Assembly: GCA_029782365.1 (NCBI GenBank) | Contig: JAKOUW010000019.1 | Location: 62,001-126,000, forward strand | DNA from: Chloroflexota bacterium | GTDB taxonomy: Bacteria; Chloroflexota; Anaerolineae; Anaerolineales; UBA4823 | Direction: 5' to 3' | DNA length: 64,000 nt | Shown here: positions 44,455 to 53,936 of the stretch, piece after piece | Layout: each line of letters begins with the position of its first letter | How positions within the stretch are numbered: position 1 is the stretch's first letter | Program-made: the position numbers and the translations under genes | Notes under the pieces: model-generated | Told to the model about the DNA's origin: nothing | The model's input: only the letters and a program-made list of their open reading frames with translations | Databases searched by the model: none

Positions 44455-45228
44455 TCAACCTTTCGCAGCAGCCTGCACAATCCGAATAAAATCAGCCGAT
44501 TTTAGACTGGCTCCACCCACTAATGCGCCATCGATATCCGGCGCATGAAAGAATTCGTGGGCATTTTCTGCCTTGACCGAGCCGCCATACAAAACCCTCA
44601 CTGCTTGTGCCAGGTCAACCCCATATTGCTCTGCCAATGCAGGCCGGATAATATCTTTGATTACCATATTGGCGCCCTCTGATGTCGCTGCTTTACCCGT
44701 GCCAATTGCCCAAACCGGCTCATACGCGATTACCAATTCCGTTTCAAAATCTCCCGATAACATTAAATCAACGCCTTTAAGGCCTTCTCGCACTTGCCGA
44801 GAAACGACCTCTGCTGTCCGGCCTGCTTCGTTTTCTCGCAGTGTTTCGCCTACACAAAAAATTGGAGTCAGGCTTTGTTTAAGCGCGGCGCGTATCTTTA
44901 AATTCACCGTTTCATCTGTCTCACCAAAATACGTTCGACGTTCTGAGTGTCCAATAATCACATAGTGGCATAACTCGGCCAGCATCATAGGAGAAATTTC
45001 ACCGGTATAAGCGCCAGATGACTCCCAATGCATATTCTGTGCACCCAAACGGATATCCGTCCCCTCAAGCAGCGCAGAGGCGGCTAACAAAGCAGTAAAG
45101 GGCGGGCAAATCGCCTTTTCCACGCCGTTCACTGCTTGCAGTCCGGGTACCAGTTCCGAGACCAGATGGCGCGTTTCCGTAATGGTTTTGTACATTTTCC
45201 AGTTTCCAGCAATCAAAGGCCGGCGCAT
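44455..45228 (-). CDS. tpiA: Triosephosphate isomerase
   Basis: This 257-residue TIM-barrel enzyme interconverts dihydroxyacetone phosphate and glyceraldehyde 3-phosphate. The active-site segments are AGNWKMY (Lys), IGHSERR (His), AYEPVWAIGTG (Glu) and LYGGSVK. AAGGAG precedes the ATG. It is the last of the gap-pgk-tpiA glycolytic set. Confidence 0.97.
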   Translation of the reverse strand: MRRPLIAGNWKMYKTITETRHLVSELVPGLQAVNGVEKAICPPFTALLAASALLEGTDIRLGAQNMHWESSGAYTGEISPMMLAELCHYVIIGHSERRTYFGETDETVNLKIRAALKQSLTPIFCVGETLRENEAGRTAEVVSRQVREGLKGVDLMLSGDFETELVIAYEPVWAIGTGKAATSEGANMVIKDIIRPALAEQYGVDLAQAVRVLYGGSVKAENAHEFFHAPDIDGALVGGASLKSADFIRIVQAAAKG

Positions 45229-45253
45229 TGTTCACTCCTTGTGTATTTCTTGT

Positions 45254-45286
45254 CAGACACAGCGCAGTTTACCACTGCGCTGTGTC
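45254..45286 (-). promoter_or_regulatory. Fourteen-base-pair perfect hairpin between pgk and tpiA
   Basis: A 14-bp perfect stem (AGACACAGCGCAGT and complement) closes a TTACC loop. It lies in the 102-base gap between pgk and tpiA on their sense strand. No T-run follows, so it is more likely an mRNA stabiliser or partial terminator setting different levels of the two enzymes. Confidence 0.7.
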
Positions 45287-45330
45287 TTACGATTACATCT
45301 CCCGGCGTCCATAACGTCTGGATGATGACT

Positions 45331-46506
45331 TTATTTGTCTTGCAAAGCAGACAGACCAGGTAGCACCAAACCCTCGAGCATCTCTAAGGAGGCGCCTCCA
45401 CCTGTTGAGATATGGGTAATTTTATTCTCGAGCCCTGAAGCATTGACTGCTGCGACAGAGTCGCCTCCGCCAATAATCGAGACGGCATGGCTATCGGCAA
45501 CCGCCTTCGCAACGCCAAATGTACCCGTGGCAAACTTAGGAAATTCAAAAACACCCATTGGGCCGTTCCAAACGACCGTGCCGGCGCTTGCAACGACCTT
45601 GCCGAAACTGGCAATCGTTTCAGGACCGATATCCAGGATGCGCCAGCCTGCGGGGATTGAACCTGTCGGCATCGTCTTAGAATCCGCTTCGGCATCAAAA
45701 CGATCGGCTATCACAACGTCGATGGGCAACCGGAGTTTCGTCCCCGCGTGAGCCAGGATTTCTCGCGCTGTCTCCAAAGCTTCTGCTTCGACCAGGGAAT
45801 CAGCCAGGTCGTAACCCTGGGCTTTGAAGAAGGTGTTGGCCATGCCACCGCCAATCAAGATTGCATCGGCTTTGGTGAGCAAATTGCGAATAACACCGAT
45901 TTTATCTGATATTTTAGCCCCACCTAAAATCGCCACAAACGGCCGTTTCGGGTCAGCTATCGCTGCGCCCAAGTATTGAATCTCTTTTTCCATCAAGAAA
46001 CCAGCCACGGCTGGCAGAAAGCGCGCTACGCCTTCTGTGGAAGAATGAGCTCGATGGGCTGATCCAAACGCATCATTGACATAAATATCCGCCAACGCGG
46101 CCATCTTCTTGGCGAGTTCCAGGTCGTTTTTCTCTTCCTCGGGGTGAAACCGCGTATTTTCCAACAGCAAAACCTGGCCAGATTTCAGCGACTTGGCTGC
46201 AGCTTCAGCCGCAGGGCCGACGCAATCATCCGCAAATGCCACCGGTTTACCCATCAAGCTTTGCAAGTGTTCAGCCACGGGTTTCATCGAGTATTTCGGA
46301 TCCGGACCACCTTTCGGTCTGCCCAGGTGTGAAAAAAGAATTACGGCAGCGCCATGATCGAGCAAGTAATTTACGGTTGGCATCGCGGCGCGCATGCGTG
46401 TGTCATCAGTAACCTTTCCATCCTTGGTCGGTACATTATAATCAACTCGCACCAAGACTCTTTTACCTTTGACATCAATATCCTTCAAAGTCTTTTTGTT
46501 AAACAT
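45331..46506 (-). CDS. pgk: Phosphoglycerate kinase
   Basis: This 391-residue enzyme makes ATP from 1,3-bisphosphoglycerate in glycolysis, or works in reverse. It has [32 protein letters not shown] and the C-terminal nucleotide loop [11 protein letters not shown] with [11 protein letters not shown]. Length and motifs are normal. GGAGA lies before the ATG. It lies between gap and tpiA in the same direction. Confidence 0.97.
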   Translation of the reverse strand: MFNKKTLKDIDVKGKRVLVRVDYNVPTKDGKVTDDTRMRAAMPTVNYLLDHGAAVILFSHLGRPKGGPDPKYSMKPVAEHLQSLMGKPVAFADDCVGPAAEAAAKSLKSGQVLLLENTRFHPEEEKNDLELAKKMAALADIYVNDAFGSAHRAHSSTEGVARFLPAVAGFLMEKEIQYLGAAIADPKRPFVAILGGAKISDKIGVIRNLLTKADAILIGGGMANTFFKAQGYDLADSLVEAEALETAREILAHAGTKLRLPIDVVIADRFDAEADSKTMPTGSIPAGWRILDIGPETIASFGKVVASAGTVVWNGPMGVFEFPKFATGTFGVAKAVADSHAVSIIGGGDSVAAVNASGLENKITHISTGGGASLEMLEGLVLPGLSALQDK

Positions 46507-46521
46507 ATTGTCTCCATTTCA

Positions 46522-46549
46522 AGCAGGGAAGCGAAAACGCTTCCCTGCT
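46522..46549 (-). promoter_or_regulatory. Twelve-base-pair perfect hairpin between gap and pgk
   Basis: A 12-bp perfect stem (AGCAGGGAAGCG and complement) closes a 4-base loop in the 57-base gap between gap and pgk. On the sense strand the loop is TTTT and no T-run follows the stem. Like the pgk-tpiA hairpin, it may protect or separate the gap mRNA. Confidence 0.7.
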
Positions 46550-46563
46550 GGTTTTCGAAAGGA

Positions 46564-47622
46564 TTAGAGAGACTTTGCCATCAATGCCGCAAGATCGGCC
46601 GTGCGGACAGAATATCCCCATTCGTTGTCATACCAGGCAACAATCTTGGCAAAAGTGCCTGCTTCTTTGCCCAGGACCATGGTGAAAGGCAGATCCACCG
46701 ATGAACTGTGCGGATCGCCCTTATAATCAACGCTGACCAGCTCTTCATCCACAGCCTGCAGAATGCCTTTCAAAGGCGCTACAGCCGCAGCATCGCGGAA
46801 AGCCTGGCGCAGTTCAGCGGTCGTTGTCGCCTTTGCTAGTTCCACCGTCAGATCGATCACCGAGACAGTAGAAGTGGGCACGCGCAGAGCGTATCCATCT
46901 AATTTACCCGCCATTTCTGGGATTACAAGCTTCAATGCTTTTGCAGCGCCTGTGCTGGTGGGAATGATATTCAGGGCGGCCGCGCGTGCCCGGCGCAGAT
47001 CGCTGTGGGGCAGATCAAGAATTTTCTGATCATTTGTGTAGGAGTGAATGGTGGTCATCAGGCCACGTACAATACCGAATTTATCGTTGGCGACTTTCAC
47101 TACCGGCGCAAGACCGTTGGTTGTGCAGGATGCATTAGAAACCACGTGATGCTTGGCGGGATCATACTTTTGATCATTCACGCCCAAAACAACAGTTAGA
47201 TCCTCCCCTTCAGCTGGAGCGGAAATGATTACTTTCTTGGCGCCGCCTTTCGTGATATGGTTTTCAGCTCCCTGAACCAATTTCCCTTTCTTGTTGACGC
47301 CATCGGCTTTCACGGTGAAAATGCCGGTGCTTTCGATGACAATATCAACGCCTTCCTTGCTCCACGGGATTTTGGCGGGGTCTGTTTCTTTAAAGGCCTT
47401 GACCAACTTGCCATCAACATGCAGACCATCTTCTGCGACTTCAACTGTGCCGTTAAACCGGCCGTAGTTGCTATCATATTTCAGCAAGTGAGCCATCGTC
47501 TTCAAATCACCAACATCATTGAAAGCAACCACTTCCAATTCTTTGGAATGATAATCGCGAATTGCTTTCAAAACCTGGCGGCCAATCCGCCCAAAACCAT
47601 TGATACCAACTTTTACAGTCAT
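46564..47622 (-). CDS. gap: Glyceraldehyde-3-phosphate dehydrogenase
   Basis: This 352-residue enzyme has [18 protein letters not shown], the catalytic Cys in [13 protein letters not shown] and [15 protein letters not shown]. The ATG at 47622 has GGAGG upstream; two in-frame starts further up are less suitable. It is the first of the gap-pgk-tpiA set and lies 100 bases downstream of the YvcK-like gene. Confidence 0.97.
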   Translation of the reverse strand: MTVKVGINGFGRIGRQVLKAIRDYHSKELEVVAFNDVGDLKTMAHLLKYDSNYGRFNGTVEVAEDGLHVDGKLVKAFKETDPAKIPWSKEGVDIVIESTGIFTVKADGVNKKGKLVQGAENHITKGGAKKVIISAPAEGEDLTVVLGVNDQKYDPAKHHVVSNASCTTNGLAPVVKVANDKFGIVRGLMTTIHSYTNDQKILDLPHSDLRRARAAALNIIPTSTGAAKALKLVIPEMAGKLDGYALRVPTSTVSVIDLTVELAKATTTAELRQAFRDAAAVAPLKGILQAVDEELVSVDYKGDPHSSSVDLPFTMVLGKEAGTFAKIVAWYDNEWGYSVRTADLAALMAKSL

Positions 47623-47722
47623 GTCAAACCTCCTCATGGATTTGATGATAAATTATTTTTATCGCCAGGTGGTCAATTTAAACTTGCCCGGCGCTACAAC
47701 CGGTGATGTTTTTCACAATCTA

Positions 47723-49054
47723 CTATTCTACCAGAGGTCCGGTTCTTTCTTGGTATAAATCAAGGATGATTTTTGCCAATTTTTTCGAGTCATGCCGGAA
47801 TGGTAGGTCAGCATCGACCAAATCTGCCTTGTGAACCGAATAATTTCCGCTATCGGGAAGCGCTGAAACCCATTGAACCCCCGGAGGTAGAGTACCTTTT
47901 TGAGAGTCATTGACCAACACAACATCAAATATATTTTGTCCGGAATGTTGTTCAATTGTCTTCAGGTAATCTTCCCATTCAAAGCCATCAGTTTCACCTG
48001 GCTGTGATGCCAGGTTACACACATACACTTTAAAAGCCCGGCTGGCTCGAATCGCTTCAAGGATATCTCTTACCAATAAGTTGGGCAGGATGCTAGTAAA
48101 CAGGCTGCCTGGGCCAATTACAATAATGTCCGCCGATAAGAGCGCTTGAATAACCAATGGATAAGCCGGTGGGTTATCTGGATCCAACCAAACCCGGCTT
48201 ACCCGACCTGGGAATTCTGGTATCTGACTTTCACCTTGTACCCTGACCTGGCTTTGTGAATGGTTCAAAGTGACATCCGCCACGAGCTTAACATCGTGCA
48301 GCGTTGCCGGCAGAACCTGTCCATGAACAGCCAAAACTTTGCCTGATTCTGCCACAGCTCTTTCAAAGCTACCCATCAAATCACTCAGCGCCGAGATAAA
48401 CAGATTTCCAAAAGAGTGCCCCTCCAGGTTAGGATCTCCGCTTGCAAAGCGGTATTGAAAAAGTTTACCTAACAATGCTTCATCGTCAGACAAGGCTGCC
48501 AGACAATTGCGAATATCCCCGGGCGGCAAGATCCCCATGCTGCGGCGCAGCCTTCCAGACGAGCCGCCGTCATCGGCTACTGTGACAACGGCTGTAATGT
48601 TATAGGAGTAAGTTTTGATGCCGCGCAACAAGGTAGCCAGACCATGTCCGCCGCCAATGGCAACGATTTTAGGGCCTCGCCCGCGCAGGCGGTGCGCCGT
48701 AAGTACATCCAGCATTGGCCGATTAGTCCGCCGAAATGGAGCCAAAAGCGAACGGTTGAGCCCCGCAATCCCGAGCAGGATCAGCGCAGTACCAAGCAGA
48801 CCAAAAATTATTGCCCGGATAGTATGTTGCAGAGGGCTTAAAGAGACTGTGGCTAATATTCGAATCCACCAGGCGGTTGGGTTACTGCGGTAAATACCTA
48901 ATACCAAAATTGCCAAGCCAAAACTACAGAGCAGAATCCCAATCGAAATAGGGAGAATCCATCGTTTCACACCTAATCCTGGCATTAGCCAGCGCAGGAA
49001 TGTGGAAAGGCTACCCCCTGTCGAGCCTAGCTTTTGGGATCGTTGTTCAGACAT
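47723..49054 (-). CDS. YvcK/CofD-like gluconeogenesis factor with N-terminal membrane helices
   Basis: This 443-residue protein has two predicted membrane helices (about 30-54 and 78-102) followed by a YvcK domain: IVAIGGGHGLATLLRGIK, TVADDGGSSGRLRR, GHSFGNLFISAL and IGPGSLFTSILPNLLV. In Bacillus the soluble YvcK binds UDP-GlcNAc and links central carbon metabolism with cell wall growth. Here the gene lies directly upstream of gap, pgk and tpiA. It would act at the inner face of the membrane. The start lies very close to a good promoter, suggesting a very short leader. Confidence 0.88.
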   Translation of the reverse strand: MSEQRSQKLGSTGGSLSTFLRWLMPGLGVKRWILPISIGILLCSFGLAILVLGIYRSNPTAWWIRILATVSLSPLQHTIRAIIFGLLGTALILLGIAGLNRSLLAPFRRTNRPMLDVLTAHRLRGRGPKIVAIGGGHGLATLLRGIKTYSYNITAVVTVADDGGSSGRLRRSMGILPPGDIRNCLAALSDDEALLGKLFQYRFASGDPNLEGHSFGNLFISALSDLMGSFERAVAESGKVLAVHGQVLPATLHDVKLVADVTLNHSQSQVRVQGESQIPEFPGRVSRVWLDPDNPPAYPLVIQALLSADIIVIGPGSLFTSILPNLLVRDILEAIRASRAFKVYVCNLASQPGETDGFEWEDYLKTIEQHSGQNIFDVVLVNDSQKGTLPPGVQWVSALPDSGNYSVHKADLVDADLPFRHDSKKLAKIILDLYQERTGPLVE

Positions 49055-49065
49055 ACCAGGATTTA

Positions 49066-49094
49066 ATCATAGCAGTTAATAAGCATATCGTCAA
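49066..49094 (-). promoter_or_regulatory. Sigma-70 type promoter for the yvcK-glycolysis block
   Basis: On the - strand the boxes are TTGACG (49089-49094) and TATGAT (49066-49071), with a 17-base spacer. The start codon at 49054 is only 11 bases after the -10 box, so the leader would be about five bases and without a ribosome-binding site. This is the strongest promoter-like sequence in the 188-base gap between yvcK and recJ. Confidence 0.68.
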
Positions 49095-49242
49095 CAAATT
49101 ATGCTATACTTTGCAGCATGATTCATCTAATTTTGGCAGATAAAACCGATCTCGTTCCACCTAACTTTGAGTTTAGCAGATGTTCCTTCCTGCACGGTCG
49201 TTCTTTTTATTGTAAGAATACCCTTAATCAGAAAATTTAGAT

Positions 49243-50958
49243 ATGCCTTTTGCATCGAAACGGTGGGTGATTCCTGATCCAATTCCGGCGAATATTGACC
49301 TCGCCTTGAGCGAATATCCGCCGGTTATGCGCCAAGTTTTGTACAATCGTGGGATAAGCAGCACCCAGCAAGCTCAGCGTTTTCTATTGGCGGAAACGCC
49401 TGAACATACAGATCCTTTTTTGATGCTTGGCATCCCCCAGGCAGTCGATCGGCTTCATTTTGCGATTCGCAACCAGGAAAAGATTGCAATTTATGGTGAT
49501 TATGACGCCGATGGCGTGACTGCCACGGCTTTATTGGTTCAATTCTTAGAAAATCTGGGTGCTGAGGTCATGGGTTATATTCCCAGCCGTTTTGAAGAGG
49601 GATATGGATTAAATAATGAAGCCCTCACAGGCCTTCACGACCAGGGTGTGAAAGTGGTTGTCAGCGTGGATTGTGGTATTCGTTCGCCGGATGAAGCTGA
49701 CCATGCTCGTTCTTTGGGCATCGACTTGATTATCAGCGACCACCACCAGCCTGCTGAGACCATTCCAAATGCTTTCAGTGTCATTAATCCCAAACAACCT
49801 GGCGATCCATATCTCGAAAAAAACCTGGCAGGCGTAGGTGTAGCGTACAAACTGGCGGCGGGCTTTATCGCGGCGATGCGCAAAGCTGGCGATCTTGTAC
49901 CCAATCACCTGGCTGCCGAGGATTTGTTAGATCTTGTAGCATTGGGTACTGTCTCTGATTTGGTTCCTTTGTTGGGAGAGAATCGTTCCCTGGTTCGCCT
50001 GGGAATAGAACGAATCCGGCAGGGGAGGCGCCAGGGAATCCTTTCCCTGGCAGGAGCAGCGGGGCTAAAAACTTCCAACATCTCCTCCGGTGATGTGAGT
50101 TTTATGCTTGGTCCGCGCTTGAATGCCGCCGGGCGTTTGGATTCTGCGTTAACAGCATATTATCTTCTCATCTCGAAAGATGTGAGCGAGGCCAGTAATT
50201 TAGCTCAAAAATTAGAAATCCAAAACAAGGAGCGCCAGGAGATCACCCGCAAGATACAACTGCAGGTCGAAGAAAAAATCGCTCAACAAAGAACCGAACC
50301 ATTCTTATTATTTGCAGCCGATCCAGGGTTTAATTCGGGCGTCGTTGGCCTGGTAGCTTCCAGGCTGACTGAATCCTATTACAGACCGGCCATCGTGGCC
50401 CAACAAGGCTCTGAATTCACTCGCGGGTCATGCCGGAGTATTCCAGAATTTCATATCACGGAAGCGCTCGACCTGTGTAGTGATTTACTTGAACATCACG
50501 GAGGCCATGCGGCAGCCGCTGGTTTTACCGTCCGAAATGAAAACCTTGAGAATCTAATTGAACAAATGGAAAGCATCGCCCAGGCAAAACTGGCCAATAT
50601 TGACCTGCGCCCAACTATCCGGGCTGATATAGAGCTTCCCCTATCGGAAGTAAGGGCAGACCTTTTGAAGTATTTAAATTGGCTGCAGCCTACCGGTCAA
50701 TCAAATCCCCAGGCTGTGTTTGTGTCGCGCGATTTGCGTGTTGTTCGTTCGAAAACGGTGGGCAAGGAAAACAACCATTTGAAATTGACCGTTACCGATG
50801 GTCGAATTACCTATGATGCCATCGCCTTCCGCATGGGAGAGCTGCAAAACAGCCTGCCCCCGCGCCTGGATTTGATTTTCAATTTCGAATCCAATGAATA
50901 CAATGGGCAAGAATATTTACAACTGAACGTGAAAGATATACATGCCAGCATGCATTAG
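49243..50958 (+). CDS. recJ: Single-stranded-DNA-specific exonuclease RecJ
   Basis: This 571-residue DHH-family nuclease digests single-stranded DNA 5' to 3' in recombination and repair. Motifs are IAIYGDYDADGVTATALL, VVSVDCGIRS, IISDHHQP and the DHHA1-type HHGGHAAAAGFTV. Length is normal for RecJ. The ribosome-binding site is weak. It is transcribed away from yvcK and converges on a GT2 gene with a 27-base gap in which I see no hairpin. Confidence 0.95.
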   Translation: MPFASKRWVIPDPIPANIDLALSEYPPVMRQVLYNRGISSTQQAQRFLLAETPEHTDPFLMLGIPQAVDRLHFAIRNQEKIAIYGDYDADGVTATALLVQFLENLGAEVMGYIPSRFEEGYGLNNEALTGLHDQGVKVVVSVDCGIRSPDEADHARSLGIDLIISDHHQPAETIPNAFSVINPKQPGDPYLEKNLAGVGVAYKLAAGFIAAMRKAGDLVPNHLAAEDLLDLVALGTVSDLVPLLGENRSLVRLGIERIRQGRRQGILSLAGAAGLKTSNISSGDVSFMLGPRLNAAGRLDSALTAYYLLISKDVSEASNLAQKLEIQNKERQEITRKIQLQVEEKIAQQRTEPFLLFAADPGFNSGVVGLVASRLTESYYRPAIVAQQGSEFTRGSCRSIPEFHITEALDLCSDLLEHHGGHAAAAGFTVRNENLENLIEQMESIAQAKLANIDLRPTIRADIELPLSEVRADLLKYLNWLQPTGQSNPQAVFVSRDLRVVRSKTVGKENNHLKLTVTDGRITYDAIAFRMGELQNSLPPRLDLIFNFESNEYNGQEYLQLNVKDIHASMH

Positions 50959-50985
50959 GTTGCTGGATTTCAGAATTTGCATTTT

Positions 50986-51678
50986 TTAATCCACAAAACG
51001 ATACTTGATCAACGTCCACATCGCAATAAAGGCATCTTTCATTTTAATTTTCTTGCCTTCGGAATATTCACGCGGATTGAAGCTGATCGGCACTTCGAAA
51101 ATTCTCACTTTTTGCTTGAGCACTTTTGCTGTAAATTCCGGCTCAAATTCAAAGCCGCGCGCATGCAGCTCCAACTTTTCCACAACATCGCGCCTGAAGA
51201 CTTTATAACCGGTTTCCATATCAGTCAGGATATTATTGTATAGAACATTGGTCACAAGAGTCAAAATTTTATTAGCGACCATATTCCAGAATAAAATTGG
51301 CCGGCGAGGCCCTCCTAAAAATCTTGATCCATACACAACATCGGCAATATTTTCTGCGAGGGGTTTTAACAATCCCGGGTAATCCCGCGGGTCGTATTCT
51401 AGATCTGCATCCTGGATTAATATTATTTCCATGTGGGCATTATTAATGCCAGTGCGCACCGCGGCCCCTTTACCCTGGTTCTTGGCATGGAAAATTACGC
51501 GGACATTCTTCTGACCGTCGAGTTTCTGAATAATTTCACGCGTACCATCCGTCGAACCATCATCTACAATCAGAATTTCATCCGCAAATCCTACAGATTG
51601 GACACGGCGAACAATTTCCTCGATTGTATTGGCTTCATTGTATGTAGGGATAATCACAGAAAGTTTCATCGTCGTCAT
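50986..51678 (-). CDS. Family 2 glycosyltransferase (dolichol-phosphate mannosyltransferase type)
   Basis: This 230-residue GT-A enzyme has LSVIIPTYNEANTIEEIV, IVDDGSTDGT and the metal-binding IQDADLEYDP. It lacks C-terminal membrane helices and resembles DPM1-like enzymes that make polyprenyl-phosphate sugars. Such products are the donors used by GT-C enzymes, several of which are encoded in this window. The link is functional inference; the gene stands alone on its strand. Confidence 0.9.
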   Translation of the reverse strand: MTTMKLSVIIPTYNEANTIEEIVRRVQSVGFADEILIVDDGSTDGTREIIQKLDGQKNVRVIFHAKNQGKGAAVRTGINNAHMEIILIQDADLEYDPRDYPGLLKPLAENIADVVYGSRFLGGPRRPILFWNMVANKILTLVTNVLYNNILTDMETGYKVFRRDVVEKLELHARGFEFEPEFTAKVLKQKVRIFEVPISFNPREYSEGKKIKMKDAFIAMWTLIKYRFVD

Positions 51679-51729
51679 TATAACGGAATTTATATAAGTT
51701 TTAATTTAGAACGAAAGCTCTTGAGGCCG

Positions 51730-51738
51730 TGCTATAAT
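51730..51738 (+). promoter_or_regulatory. Extended -10 promoter before the AAA+ ATPase gene
   Basis: TGCTATAAT is a perfect extended -10 element (TGN plus TATAAT). No good -35 box is seen at 16-18 bases upstream. The start codon at 51794 follows a leader of about 50 bases that contains AAAAGGA. It could drive the run of five genes from 51794 to 58475. Confidence 0.5.
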
Positions 51739-51793
51739 CATTTTTATATCAGGCTTTCTCGGTTTGAGGAGGCGTTGTCGAAAAGGATAAATT

Positions 51794-53146
51794 ATGCCAA
51801 CAAATCCCGCACAACCAAACCCATCCACCGGGCCTGCCACGCCACCCCAGGACAAGAGAACCTTCACTCCACCGAATCTCCTCACTTTGGAAGATACCGG
51901 GTTAAGTGTGCTCTGGTTGCAAGATCTGGCCTTGAAAATTATGTATTTCCAAGGTTATCTGAGCGGCTTTAAAATCGCAGAATCAATGGCCTTACCTTTC
52001 ACCGGGCTGGTCGATCAAATCCTCGATACTTTGAAACGAGAAAAATTTGTCGAAGTCAAATCCTCCCAGGTTGGGCTGGGAGAAGGCGCCTACCAATATG
52101 CCATTACATCCGCCGGTATTGCCCGAGCGCGGGAAGCACTGGATCGCAGCCAGTACGCCGGCCCTGCTCCGGTAACTTTGCAAGCATATAATGACTCGGT
52201 CAACAAACAGGCGCAAACGCGCTTGACGGTGACCTCACGGGCCATCCGGCAAACCTTGTCACACCTGGTGCTCTCGGAAAAAACTTACGCCCGTATTGGC
52301 CCAGCGATCAACTCGGGCACCTCAATATTTCTATATGGGCCTCCCGGCAATGGGAAAACCAGCGTCGCCAGGGCGATTGGCAATATGATGCTGCGGGAAA
52401 GCATGTATATTCCATTTGCTATTTATGTTGATGGCCAAGTCGTAAAATTGTATGACTCCGTCAACCATCAACTTGCTCCTGAAGAATCTTCAAACACATC
52501 CTCAACTGGCGCATTGCGCACAAATCCACGTCGGGACCCACGCTGGATTCGTATTCGCCGCCCATTTATTGTTGTGGGTGGCGAATTGACGCTTGCCGGC
52601 CTCGATCTGGTATTTGATGATACCAATAAATTCTACGAAGCTCCTTTTCAAGTTAAGGCAAACGGTGGCATTTTATTGATAGACGATTTTGGCCGTCAGC
52701 TTGTCCGACCACGCGACCTATTAAATCGTTGGATCGTCCCTCTTGAGAATCGGACGGATTTCCTCACACTCCACACTGGTCGTAAAATTGAAGTGCCGTT
52801 CGACGTACTGGTCGTTTTCTCCACCAATCTGCCGCCCAAAGACTTAGTGGATGAAGCTTTCCTCAGGCGTTTACGCCACAAAATTGAAATCAGCGATCCA
52901 ACGTACGAGGAATATCGTGAAATTTTCAGCCGAGTAGCGAAAAGCAAAGGCGTTGTTTACAATGACCAGGGGTTAGCGTATTTATTGCAAGAATGGTACA
53001 TCAAACGCAATCGTAAGCTGCGCGCTTCACATCCTCGAGATTTATGCGACCAAATTTTGGATGTGAGCCGGTTCATGGGCATCGAACCTGAGATGAGCCG
53101 AGAGTTATTAGATAGGGCTGCTGAGGCCTACTTTGTGGAGCTATAG
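51794..53146 (+). CDS. AAA+ ATPase with N-terminal winged-helix-like region
   Basis: This 450-residue protein has an N-terminal region of about 140 residues that looks like a winged helix (KIAESMALPFTGLVDQILDTL, YAITSAGIARAREAL), then an AAA+ module. Walker A is YGPPGNGKTSVARAIG, Walker B GGILLIDDFG, sensor 1 VVFSTN, and an Arg-rich FLRRLRHKIE lies in the finger position. A 30-residue Ser/Thr/Pro stretch sits inside the module. Walker B ends in Asp-Asp rather than Asp-Glu. The substrate is unknown. The next gene overlaps its stop by one base. Confidence 0.8.
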   Translation: MPTNPAQPNPSTGPATPPQDKRTFTPPNLLTLEDTGLSVLWLQDLALKIMYFQGYLSGFKIAESMALPFTGLVDQILDTLKREKFVEVKSSQVGLGEGAYQYAITSAGIARAREALDRSQYAGPAPVTLQAYNDSVNKQAQTRLTVTSRAIRQTLSHLVLSEKTYARIGPAINSGTSIFLYGPPGNGKTSVARAIGNMMLRESMYIPFAIYVDGQVVKLYDSVNHQLAPEESSNTSSTGALRTNPRRDPRWIRIRRPFIVVGGELTLAGLDLVFDDTNKFYEAPFQVKANGGILLIDDFGRQLVRPRDLLNRWIVPLENRTDFLTLHTGRKIEVPFDVLVVFSTNLPPKDLVDEAFLRRLRHKIEISDPTYEEYREIFSRVAKSKGVVYNDQGLAYLLQEWYIKRNRKLRASHPRDLCDQILDVSRFMGIEPEMSRELLDRAAEAYFVEL

Positions 53147-53925
53147 TGATTATGTTTATTGATTTACCCCGTCCAGCAATTATAGGTCATCGTGGTTCTT
53201 GCCAGTACGCTCCTGAAAACACCCTCGCATCCTTTTTATTAGCCGTTCAACACCAGGCTGATGCTATCGAATTAGATGCCAAGCTCTGCGCAGATGGCAC
53301 CGTAGTCGTGATCCACGATCCAACGGTGGACCGCACAACTACCGGCAAAGGCGTGGTTAGAAAAATGCCCCTGGCAGCCCTCAAAGAGTTAGATGCAGGC
53401 TCACATTTTGATATCGCTTACCGAGGTGAGAAGATCCCGACGCTGGATGAAGTATTCGCTCTGGTAGGACATAAAATCCCCATCAATGTGGAATTAACCA
53501 ATTACACCTCGATGTTGGATGATCTTCCGGAAAGAGTGACCGCCTTGGTGAAGAAGCACAACCTGGTTGGAAAAGTATTTTTTTCCTCGTTTAATCCTGT
53601 GGCGCTCATCCGGGCTCGCAAACAACTACCGCAAGTGCCTATCTGTTTGCTGGCAACAAATGGATCCTCCGGCGCTTGGATGCGTGGTTTCCCGGGCCGC
53701 CTTGTGGGTTACCAAGCGCTTCACCCGGAAAAAGATGACGTGACGGCCAAATTGGTCAATGAGATTCACCAGCGCGGCCAGCGCATCAATGTCTATACAG
53801 TTAACTCAGAGGGTGACATGCGCCGCTTATTTGACATGGATGTAGATGGCATATTCACCGATGATCCGCCGCTGGCGCGAAAAGTATTGACTTCATCAAA
53901 AACGCCTTCGAAAGCGCGGCGCTAA
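53146..53925 (+). CDS. Glycerophosphodiester phosphodiesterase
   Basis: This 259-residue GDPD/UgpQ-type enzyme has IGHRGSCQYAPENT (catalytic His-Arg and Glu), AIELDAKLCADGTVVVIHD and the second His in that motif. It releases glycerol 3-phosphate from glycerophosphodiesters. No signal peptide is present, so it is cytoplasmic. The GTG at 53146 is five bases after GGAG; an ATG at 53152 is an alternative. Confidence 0.92.
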   Translation: MIMFIDLPRPAIIGHRGSCQYAPENTLASFLLAVQHQADAIELDAKLCADGTVVVIHDPTVDRTTTGKGVVRKMPLAALKELDAGSHFDIAYRGEKIPTLDEVFALVGHKIPINVELTNYTSMLDDLPERVTALVKKHNLVGKVFFSSFNPVALIRARKQLPQVPICLLATNGSSGAWMRGFPGRLVGYQALHPEKDDVTAKLVNEIHQRGQRINVYTVNSEGDMRRLFDMDVDGIFTDDPPLARKVLTSSKTPSKARR

Positions 53926-53936
53926 CGGGCAAAAAT

